Assembly: GCA_023634235.1 (NCBI GenBank)
Contig: JAMKCF010000004.1
Coordinates: forward strand, 5,249,202-5,313,201
Length of the DNA stretch: 64,000 bases
Source: Pisaster brevispinus
Lineage: Eukaryota > Echinodermata > Asteroidea > Forcipulatida > Asteriidae
Direction of reading: 5' to 3'
Below the pieces are notes generated by a model, which searched no databases, had not been told where the DNA came from, and worked only from the letters and a program-made list of their open reading frames with translations. Below, one piece after another: positions 56,901 to 64,000 of this stretch. The stretch's first letter is position 1. Each line of letters opens with the position of its first letter. Both the position numbers and the translations under genes were made by a program.

Positions 56901-59900
56901 ACCAACATGCGCAAAATGTACACCTCAATCAGAAAGTCGGGGGCAAGGCGGCCGAGGAGGCACAAGAGAATTGCTGGCCACCAGGAGAGGCGATCTGCCC
57001 ATAAGGGTCTTGGAGGGTCTCAAGGGTCACTCAAACCTCAACACCCTCATGCCCAGATTGTCCAAGTTGAGGGTGCTGATCTCAGGTAGTGAGGCTGAAC
57101 CCATAGCAATGTCCATCTTGCAAGGAGCGACCCAACTTCGACCCTCAGCGACTGAAGTCGGCGTGTCGTATCGAGCTTTTGTGAGCCAGAAGAACTCTCT
57201 GTTTTCCATGTATACAAAGAGTGTTAAACAAACGGAAAGGGTTAATATTAAGTCGGTGGATGAGGTGGAGCTTGAGGTCATAGCTCTTGAGGACACGCCT
57301 TTCTCAACACATTGCAATCACGTTCTCGCTACTGCCCACTCTATGTTTATCGTCCAGTTCAGCTGCCGAGAGTTCATCAACAACAGGCAGTCGGTCCTGA
57401 TGTCCATCCAGCAAAGACTGAATAAAATCCGTACCTACGCAACCAACAGAGTCCCAATCTTTCTTGTAATGACATTCGAAGACGGCGCTCTGCCGGCACA
57501 GCAACTCGCCGAGATAAGCAGGACTCTAAACCTCCAGTTTTACGAAGGTTTCAAGAACCAACTTCAGTACAACGCTGCCACTGACTATCCCATTTTCACG
57601 GCCGTAACACATCACCCAGGGGGAGGGGGAGATGCGAAGAATCTCCCATCCCCCTTTGGAAACCTCGGCCGCCAGATCAGTAGAGAAGATAACAGTGATA
57701 CAGGGCAGTCCCACGTCTTGTACTCCAGAGATAATACCAGTTTAGATGTCTGCTACTATGCCAAGAGTAAGGAACATGTCAACTCCCAAAGCTACAGGTA
57801 CGACGTGACGGAGCTACGGGAGCATCTCTCCAAGTCGGCATTCCAGCAGGACTTCATCCAGAAGAGCTATCCTTACAGTTTCATGCTGCATCGGGCGAGT
57901 GTGAAGCAGGGTGGAGTGAACGGTCTCCACTACCAGCCCAAAGCATGGATCATGACGGTATGTGGCGGCAACCAAAACAACTTTGACCATGATCACTTGC
58001 TGCGCTTCCTTCATGACAATGGAGATATTGTCTGCTCAGGTAAGCACTGTTGACAGGATTGAGTTTTATCGACGGCGTGTTTTGGCACGCTGACCAGAAA
58101 CATGTCTGAGCTTCCCGTCATGTGTTAAGCGTTTTTGCATGTTCAAGGCCCAATTTCTTGGCTATGCTTACCGTTAGCAAAGAATCGACGAGGCAGGGAA
58201 TTCTGCGATTCTGTCAAGCATATTTCACGGGTTAACAGGGAATGTTTCCTTGTACTCCATGTTACTATGCATTCTTCGCTTTCATGTACACAGCTAGCGC
58301 AGAAATTCGGCGCTTGCACAGTAAGCAGAGAAAGGTGATCTTGCAGACGCAGAATTTGGCAGCAAGCAGAGCCATGAAATTGCAGGGCCATGTTCAGCCG
58401 CAATGCACAGCTGGTTCTGACCAAACCGTAACTGAGCTGTTGGCATCGGTTAGGCTTGGTTTCAAGACAGTGGTTTATACAAACCAACAAATAAAAGTCC
58501 CAAGAATTCTTTTAAAAATGAAAAACCTGGAAGCCCACCAATCGAAAAATGTGAACAAAATGAATATAAAGACCAAGTTCCATTATTTTAAAATAAAATA
58601 AAGCCTGTGTAATTTAAGAACATTAATTTTCAAAAGTCGGCTACATGAAGAACTGTTTCTGGTTACTATGTAACTCATTTTCGCGTCACTCTAAGAAATT
58701 GTTTTGCTCAATGATTATGTTCTTTTCAGTAACTTTTTTCTGGTGAACAGGGTTTGCCATTAACTTTTTCAGTGACTAGCCAGCAGGACTAGTTACTGTA
58801 GCTTGTAATTTTACTAGTCCATCAGCTTTTTCTCTAATCCATACTTTGCACTAAATAAGGATGCCTTTCAACACTGAACTAGCGAGCAGGACCACTTGGA
58901 GAGAATTGTGACTGGTCCTCAGGTGTTTTAACTGGTATTTGGCCAGCGGACCACTGTTTAGGGAGAATGCTGGTGGAAATCACCAAAACACGCCCCTGCA
59001 TCCTGCGTACTGACAAACAAAATGTATGACAAGGGCCCATAAGACTTAAAGACATGACTTTTTACAACCTCTTTTTCAATTCTTATACATTATAATACGT
59101 AGAAGATCTCAATTATTGTAACCAAGTAGATTAACCACGCCCCCCCCCCCCACCCGCTTTCTCTCAACAGATTATCTGGAGTACAGCAGTTCAAACAGTG
59201 ATATGATTTTGCTTGACCGAGAATATCTGATAACTTTAATCAAGCGCCTGACGACGATCCCCACCCGTTCTCAGCAGCAGGATCCCTGCTTAAACGATTC
59301 CATTTGGCATTGGGACAACCTGCAAAAGAATTCCACGGCTTCCACAATGTTTCTGAAGTACCTCCTCCGCAACAATCTGGAGAGTCCCAACATCCTCACC
59401 ACACTTGGCCAGATGAACCTCATCCACTGCCTGGAGTCATCGCTCTCCAGCTCCCCGTCAGAAACCTCCCACATAGTGCCGTTCTTCCTGCATGACCAGG
59501 AGACGCCCTGCTCGCAGTTGTACAACCATGACCCCAAGCTGTACAACCTCTGCGTGGATTTCCATGGCAGCATCCCCGATGGCTTCTTCTTGACAGGGCT
59601 GGTGAAGTTGATCAAGTACGCTGAGAAGACCAACGGCACATGGCGCATCAAAAGTGCCACATCAGCTTATCTAAGCTTAGGCATCGACTGCCAGTTCGAC
59701 ATTGACTGTGACGAAGTTCAGAGTGTAATCAACATCTCAGCTAGGTAGGTGGAGTTTTAGCAAGAAGGTCAGGATCTGGAAGTTCGGTGTCCAAATTTGC
59801 TGAAAACCCCAAAACAGGGTGTTCAAATCATCCACTTCCAATGCTTTTACATGCAAATTTACTGATTAAGCAGTGTGTCCAAATTAGAACAGGGTATCCA

Positions 59901-62900
59901 AATTAGAACAGGGTATCCAAATTAGAACAGGGTGTCCAATTTAGAACAGAGTATCCAAACTAGAACAGGGAATCAAAATTGGAACAAATTAGAACAGGGA
60001 ATCAAAATTAGAACAGGGTATCCAAATTAGAACAGGGTATCCAAATTAGAACAGGGTATCCAAATTAGAATAGGGTGTCCAATTTAGAAAAGAGTATCCA
60101 AACTAGAACAAGGAATCAAAATTGGAACAAATTAGAACAGGTTATCCAAATTAGAACAGGGTATCCAAATTAGAACAGGGTATCCAAATTAGAACAGGGT
60201 ATCCGAATTAGAACAGGGTATCCAAATTAGAATAGGGTGTCCAAATCAGAAGTATCCAAATTAGAACAGGTTATCCAAATTAGAACAGGGTATCCAAATT
60301 AGAACAGGGTATCCAAATTAGAACAGGGTATCCAAATTAGAATAGGGTATCCAAATTAGAACAGGGTATCCAAATTAGAACAGGGTATCCAAATTAGAAT
60401 AGCGTGTCCAAATCAGAAGTATCCAAATTAGAACAGGGAATCAAAATTGGAACAGGGTATAACAGGATGAAAAAACATCTAGATTTAGATGTGGGAGGAA
60501 AACCCCAAATGGGGAAAACCCACGCAATCAGTTACATGTAAGGACTATAAACCCAATCCTCATGCACGGCTCCAGTCTTAGGTGGGATTCGAACTGGAAG
60601 TCCACAGAGGCGAATGGCAGGGAAACTGAGTAAACATTGCTTATCACACACCGGTCTGTGGTAAAAACCAAAATCTCGTAAACAGTGAGTTTACTCGTAC
60701 AATGTTTGTGCACCTCTACGCAGATGTAGCGCATCGTACCAGCATCGGCATCTCCTGTACCTGCTGAACAAGATCTTCAACTCACTGCAAGCCGTTCACT
60801 CTGACCTCCGCATCACCATCGGTCCCCCGTGCCCCCTGCACAGGGAGCAGTGCAGCGTCAGGGCGCAGGTGCCCTGGAAAGCTCATGTGATCGATGTGGA
60901 AGGAGGGCAGACGGAGAGGCCGCTGAGGTGTGGAGATGTATGGGTTGACGAGTACCCGGCAGTTAATCGTTGGCTTTATAGAGTGGCACATAAGGTAAGG
61001 CGGTCATTCTAGACAACCAATTTTGAGTGAATTCATTAACTAGTTCTATGTATTTATTTCCTCATTTGTAATTACTTTTTAAGGTCACTCTGTGAAACTC
61101 AAATGTGTTTTTTTTTCTCATATGCTTAACCATGGGTACATTATTTTGTAAACATAGACTTACTTATTTGGATCGTCATAGGTACTTCTTTCCAATGTTT
61201 GCCTTTTTGTTCTCAGTGTATAGTTTGTAAGGTTGGATTGGTGGGTCTGTTGAGTAGGCCGGTAGGTTCACTTTTAGGAATCCTGGCCGGATTGGGATTG
61301 TCTTGTCACCTGATCCCAATAGCTGTTCTTGCTCTGATCTGTCACTGTCAGCGTTACTGTTCCGTTCCATCATCAGCAATGCATTTTTTGGTGGACAATT
61401 TGTTGTCGATAGAGAATTTAATGAAGTGCCCTTTTCACTAGACTCTTCCCAAGTGTTCATAATTGATTTTATTCACAGGTCCATGCCAAATGCAGCAAAA
61501 TGTAGTTCTAAGTTTTGCATCTGTGGTCCCTTTCCAAGCCATGGCTTCAACTTGGGGTCTGACTACCACTCCATCACAGACCTCCCTACATGTATGACTG
61601 TTGCGTACTTTGTATTTTTTTCTTTCCTTTTTACGTTTTTATTGTATGATTTTTGACAATGCAGTTTTTGTACAAAAAAATTTTTTTTTAATTAACATAT
61701 ATTTTTTTAGGGAAGCACTTAATCCCATTCAGTGTTGTTTGCTTAAAAACAATTCCTGGCACTCACCTGGTCAGCCATTGTGCCCCTGGGTATTCCAGAA
61801 GAGTTCAGTAAATATATTTGGGGTTTATTTATGGTTGATGACAGAGTTTTGTGAAGTGTGACCTAATTATGGCGCTTTACTAATCTGACATGCTTTTTAA
61901 TAGATATTTATGATTTAGTGCTTTATAATGTTCTATATTTTATCATGGATCAATTTCATTGTATTTGTCACTCTTCATTAATTCATTTTATCCTCTTATT
62001 GCTACAAGTTTAATGTAAATTTTGAAATTTTACTTCCTACTTGTTATAATGCATACAATTGTACCGTTTCTACTTTTAACCAGTAACCATTTTCTTCAAA
62101 TCAAAATGTGTTCGGCGCCCTAGGCCCTGCATGATATAAGGCACTTAAAAAATGATGCTATTTTTATTTAATTATTTTAAACTTGTATCGGAAATACAAA
62201 GAATATTATTTGTGTTTTACCCATAACGCCGATGTGTGTCAAGGCCATGTCACACGGGGGCAATTTTTGTCAGGCAACTTGAAGGCAACTAACTGCACTG
62301 CGTGCAATAGGAAACACTTTGGCAGCACAAGAGACATTCTTCTAATAATAATAATAGTGGCTTCTTATATAGCGCTCAAATCCGTCACTCAGTGACACTC
62401 ATGGCGCTTCAACATTATTTCCCCTGGTCACTGGGCCATTTATTTCATTCCTTAACCCATCTCAGCTCCCTTGGGAGTATACAGCCAGTGCTGCCAAATA
62501 TGTAGCGCACTATAAAGCTAAATCAATCACAAGAACCATCTCTGCCCTCACAGGTACCCATTTACCCCTGGGTGATGAGAAGCAATTATAGTTAAGTGTC
62601 TTGCTCAAGGACACAAGTGTCATGACCGGGATTCGAACCCACACCCTGTTGACTCACTAGCTTGTAACTCGCTACTATCCCCAAGAAGATAATGAGAAAT
62701 CTGAAACGTGAATGAATTTTCTTAGTGGAGATTGCCTGGAGCTGGTTGCCTGAAAATTGCCTCATGTGACATGACATTTAAGCGCTGAATGCTCCAGGTA
62801 CATTTCTGTCTTTCTGAGTCCTATCGAGAAAAAAACATGTCTGTGACTGTTTTTTCCCACAGGATTCACTGAAAAGTGCGCCCATCGGTGTGTATGGGTA

Positions 62901-63098
62901 AACAAACACAAATAATAATCTGGTGTAACTGTGTTTATTTATTGTAGCCATCAACGACTACATGGAATGCTGATAAAGTACCGGTGAGTAAACGGACCCA
63001 CATCTCCAATCTACCCTCCGAGATGGTCCACTGGATATGCGACAAACTGAACACCCCTTCACTGGGCACGAATGCGAGAAACTGGCAAGGCTTGGCAG
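50594..63098 (+). CDS. PDZ / pseudo-ROC / COR / Death-domain protein, 3' end beyond window
   Basis: Join 50594-50986, 51873-52019, 56800-58039, 59171-59744, 60724-60994, 62948-63098; about 925 codons, all GT-AG, phases consistent, open at the 3' end. Residues 1-75 are Ser-rich and disordered-looking. A PDZ domain spans about 112-202 (KKVTITPDAGTIGFMYKN, then GPSAGRIRTGDCILSANGQP, then DLKSIIETNRTDLVTLMI). Residues 203-266 are linker. About 267-450 resembles a ROC GTPase fold without nucleotide motifs. About 515-875 resembles COR (LRFLHDNGDIVCS, MILLDREYL, HIVPFFL, GFFLTGLVKLIKYAEK, RITIGPPCPLH). Residues 893-925 begin a Death domain (LPSEMVHWICDKLN, NARNWQGLAG). It is probably an intracellular scaffold or death/inflammation-type adaptor, by domain analogy only. 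I do not recognise an orthologue. The start is uncertain: the exon may reach upstream, or ATG 50594 may follow a 5' UTR acceptor at 50590-50591. Confidence 0.85.
51508..51765 (+). mobile_element. partial tRNA-Leu/Ser-like SINE
   Basis: GAGTGTGGGTTCGAGTCCCA, then TGTCCTTGAGCAAGATGATT and CTTCAGATGGGACATCAAACC. The 5' A box and the 3' tail are missing. In intron 1 of the PDZ-ROCO gene, about 100 bases before the PDZ exon. Confidence 0.75.
51873..52019 (+). CDS. PDZ-ROCO-Death gene, PDZ exon
   Basis: Acceptor TTTTTTATATAG, donor CAG|GTGTGC, 49 codons, phase 0 at both ends. Codes for AYTSTQGERNTSTWFTMAYN and then VSAEGPSAGRIRTGDCILSA-NGQPIQISQ. The pattern GP.AGRI..GD.IL..NGQ is the middle of a PDZ domain. 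Another open frame here is longer but has no domain signal and does not fit the neighbouring phases. Confidence 0.85.
52305..52905 (+). mobile_element. GTTTACAC-ended non-autonomous transposon, copy 1
   Basis: CCCCGTTTACACTAGATCCA at the left and TTTCTGGATTTAGGGTAAACACCGTG at the right; the interior repeats GGATCAGACCCGG and GCCGGATC many times. TTAG flanks both ends. It lies in intron 2 of the PDZ-ROCO gene, inverted relative to copy 2 at 54211. Confidence 0.85.
53163..53562. mobile_element. TTAAAGGGA-type MITE with perfect 16-bp central hairpin
   Basis: TTAAAGGGACGATATATCTT at the left and CAATTACCAAAAGTACACCC-TGCCTTTAG at the right. At 53335-53370 CCTGAGAAAGGCTTCA and its exact inverse enclose 4 bases. 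In intron 2 of the PDZ-ROCO gene. Confidence 0.75.
54211..54934 (-). mobile_element. GTTTACAC-ended non-autonomous transposon, copy 2 (inverted)
   Basis: GCGTTTACACTAGATCCAGA at the left and TCTGGATCTAGTGTAAACGG at the right. Its sequence is the reverse complement of copy 1, including GGTCATGACGTCACCGCTCC and the inner GTGTAAACGC subterminal repeat, plus about 120 bp more in the middle. Confidence 0.85.
56530..56640. mobile_element. degraded partial CATGGCTCTGC MITE
   Basis: AATTCTTGGCTTACACAGCC, AATTTGGCACTGGCCCTGTC and GTGGAGAATGATGACC follow the same order as the inside of the 7133 copy, with many changes. It lies about 160 bases before the large exon. Confidence 0.5.
56800..58039 (+). 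CDS. PDZ-ROCO-Death gene, large exon (PDZ end, pseudo-ROC, start of COR)
   Basis: Acceptor CCACGCAATCAG after a pyrimidine tract, donor TCAG|GTAAGC; 413 codons plus one base. The first 22 residues finish the PDZ domain. RLSKLRVLISGSEAEPIAM sits where a ROC P-loop would be but has no GK[ST]. LEDTPFSTHCNHVLATAHSM and the following FIVQFSCREF resemble the switch II and FxxxDLRxF region. RVPIFLVMTFEDG resembles the G4 strand (THxD) with changed key residues. The last 75 residues look like the beginning of COR. Confidence 0.9.
58147..58389. mobile_element. MITE, CATGGCTCTGC family (intron 3 of PDZ-ROCO gene)
   Basis: Shares CTAGCGCAGAAATTCGGCGC and TTCACGGG with the copy at 7133-7383; the right end has AAGCAGAGCCATGAAATTGC and GGGCC. 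Its left end is mutated. Confidence 0.8.
58748..58990. repeat. TGGTCC/CCAGTC repeat, copy 4
   Basis: GGGTTTGCCATTAACTTTTT-CAGTGACTAGCCAGCAGGAC through GCCAGCGGACCACTG. In intron 3 of the PDZ-ROCO gene. Confidence 0.75.
59171..59744 (+). CDS. PDZ-ROCO-Death gene, COR exon
   Basis: Acceptor TTTCTCTCAACAG; the first two bases finish Asp594. MILLDREYLITLIKRLTTI matches the COR pattern of a buried strand plus WL-type helix. LLRNNLESPNILTTLGQMNL is a winged-helix-like stretch, then HIVPFFLHDQ and IPDGFFLTGLVKLIKYAEKT, as in COR-B. Donor AG|GTAGGT leaves phase 2. Confidence 0.9.
59870..60470 (+). repeat. 19-bp minisatellite, about 30 units
   Basis: The unit AGAACAGGGTATCCAAATT recurs with few changes over 600 bases. 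Two larger sub-blocks carry the same variants in the same order (GGGTGTCCAATTTAGAA, ACTAGAACA, ATCAAAATTGGAACA), so it also has a higher-order period. In intron 4 of the PDZ-ROCO gene. Confidence 0.92.
60478..60680. mobile_element. SINE-like repeat (GTGGGAGGAAAACC... GGGATTCGAACT)
   Basis: GTGGGAGGAAAACCCCAAAT, GGGAAAACCCACGCAATCAG, GGCTCCAGTCTTAGGTGGGA-TTCGAACTGG, then TTATCACACACCGG. It shares ACCCAATCC/ATGCA/CCAGTC and the GTGATAAGCA-like end with 6843-7060. It adjoins the minisatellite. Confidence 0.55.
60724..60994 (+). CDS. PDZ-ROCO-Death gene, COR C-terminal exon
   Basis: Acceptor CTCTACGCAG, donor AAG|GTAAGG. One base completes Arg785, then 90 codons: SASYQHRHLLYLLNKIFNSL, a conserved-looking ITIGPPCPLHREQC, RCGDVWVDEYP and NRWLYRVAHK. 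The phase only works if the frame begins R-CSASYQ; the other frames meet stops. GC-rich third positions contrast with the flanking introns. Confidence 0.88.
62243..62773. mobile_element. MITE (GGCCATGTCACACGG) interrupted by a SINE
   Basis: GGCCATGTCACACGGGGGCA plus TTTGTCAGGCAAC at the left; GTTGCCTGAAAATTGCC and CATGTGACATGAC at the right. A SINE (62344-62660) is inserted between. In intron 5 of the PDZ-ROCO gene. Confidence 0.75.
62344..62660 (-). mobile_element. tRNA-derived SINE, reverse orientation
   Basis: Read on the minus strand: GGTTCGAATCCCGGTCATGA (B box), TGTCCTTGAGCAAGACACTTAA, CACCCAGGGGTAAATGGGTA, and a tail GCGCTATATAAGAAGCC followed by TATTATTATT. The same family is at 32595. 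Confidence 0.85.
62948..63098 (+). CDS. PDZ-ROCO-Death gene, first half of Death domain
   Basis: Acceptor TTTATTTATTGTAG, donor GGCAG|GTGAGT, 50 codons plus one base. After KRTHISNLP comes EMVHWICDKLN-TPSLGTNARNWQGLAG, the pattern of Death-domain helices 1 and 2 (hydrophobic helix, short loop, G.DW..LA). The remainder must lie in exons beyond the right edge; none is convincing in 63.1-64.0 kb. Confidence 0.82.
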
Positions 63099-63421
63099 GT
63101 GAGTACCTCAAAGTTGAGGCATTTTTCATCCATACCAAGTTTGTTTAGTTTGGGGTTTGGTTTTTTTTCCGTTAAACTTGAGATTTTGGAATTTGCCCTT
63201 CCCCCAACATCTCTGCATGTTATGTCTGATGCTGTTTTGGTGTATGTAAATGAGTGGCAGACACAAGATAACAAAGTGAAGGTCTTTGTTTTGGAAAAAC
63301 AGGCTCCTTAAATTAATTTACATATATGCGAAACATTTCTTTCACTTGGGGCCTCACCTTTTGTTGTGCATGTACATGGATGTTTTAAAATGGGCACCCC
63401 TGAACAAAGATAACGACAAAG

Positions 63422-63535
63422 TGGGGAGACCGCCAATATTAGGGCTAGATAGTTCAGCTGCTAGAGCGCCGGCACGTTAATCTGGAGGTTGCAGGTTCAA
63501 GTTCCGCTCTAGTCAATTTTGTCTTTGCTCAACCC
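63422..63535 (+). mobile_element. tRNA-like SINE, GGGAGACCGCCAAC family
   Basis: GGGGAGACCGCCAATATTAG, then TAGTTCAGCTGCTAGAGC (A box), TTAATCTGGAGGTTGCAGG (anticodon-arm region), GGTTCAAGTTCC (B box) and CTCTAGTCAATTTTGTCTTT. The acceptor ends pair (GGGCTAGA/CTCTAGTC). The tRNA-shaped head is clear but degraded. Confidence 0.8.
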
Positions 63536-64000
63536 AAATTTCAAATGTGTACAACCATATTACTGTCCTGCGCAGAAGGCACTCTGTGTGTAAGGCACAG
63601 TACCCCATAGAATCTCTGAAACACGATCAAGCATCTATTCTTTTTCTTTTTTTATTAATTGTTTTTTATAAATCGATTTTTAAATTTTGAATGGCTTCAT
63701 AATAAAATCTATACACTGAAGAACAAAGTAATGCCTCAAATGAACCAGATATTTCAGACCAACGGTCTTCAACATCAATAGTTTTCGAGGTTTTTTTTTT
63801 CTGGCTTAAACAAACAACTTTTTAGTTTATCATGAATTAAATTGACGATCTTGGCCAGCTGGTTGCTTTTTACTCTTCTTTGTCAGTTGCTGATTTATAT
63901 ACTTTTTTTTTAATTTTATAAAAACTGAATTTCGATTTTCAGTTATTTCTTGTGACCCACCCACCCACAATTTCGAGGGGAAAAAAAAAGAAGTTTACCA

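Noticed and set aside
59870..60470. CRISPR-like regular repeats
   Set aside because: Units are contiguous with no spacers, in an intron of an animal gene; it is a minisatellite.
63440..63515. Functional tRNA gene
   Set aside because: A and B boxes are present, but the cloverleaf is degraded and the flanks match the SINE family.

Overview
This is an animal genomic window: split genes with GT-AG introns, short exons in large AT-rich introns, and a dense load of short inverted-repeat transposons, tRNA-derived SINEs and broken LINEs. The repeat families (termini GGGCCCAATTTCATAGAGCTGC, TTAAAGGGA..., and tRNA-like heads ending in a GCGCTATA-type tail) point to an echinoderm, probably a sea star. 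That placement is inferred from general familiarity, not from a search.

Two genes can be supported, both on the plus strand. Gene 1 (4761-13510) is a complete eIF4E3-type cap-binding translation factor gene. Its seven coding exons were assembled by hand, with splice phases that fit throughout, and give 217 codons plus a stop. The last coding exon is only 38 nt and ends in a conserved HHAFE motif. Gene 2 (about 50594 to past the right edge) has six coding exons visible, about 925 codons. It encodes a PDZ domain, a degenerate Ras-of-complex (ROC)-like segment without a P-loop, a COR-like region, and the start of a Death domain. I cannot name this gene. It is the most interesting item here, because PDZ + pseudo-ROC + COR + Death is not an architecture I recognise among the well-known ROCO proteins (LRRK1/2, DAPK1, MFHAS1).

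Layout: 1-4.7 kb is upstream sequence with MITEs and tandem repeats. 4.7-13.5 kb is eIF4E3, with mobile elements in its introns. 13.5-50.5 kb is a 37 kb repeat-rich stretch with no assignable gene. It contains a 4.2 kb near-palindrome (35.6-39.8 kb) with two single-arm relatives (21.1-22.0 and 46.6-47.6 kb), two LINE reverse-transcriptase tails, a piggyBac-like TTAA element, SINEs, perfect short hairpins and a hairpin-array repeat present twice. 50.6-64 kb is gene 2; its introns hold an inverted pair of large GTTTACAC-ended elements, a 19-bp minisatellite, MITEs and SINEs.

The two genes show no operon-like or functional link. eIF4E3 acts in cytoplasmic cap recognition. The second protein looks like a scaffold or signalling adaptor.
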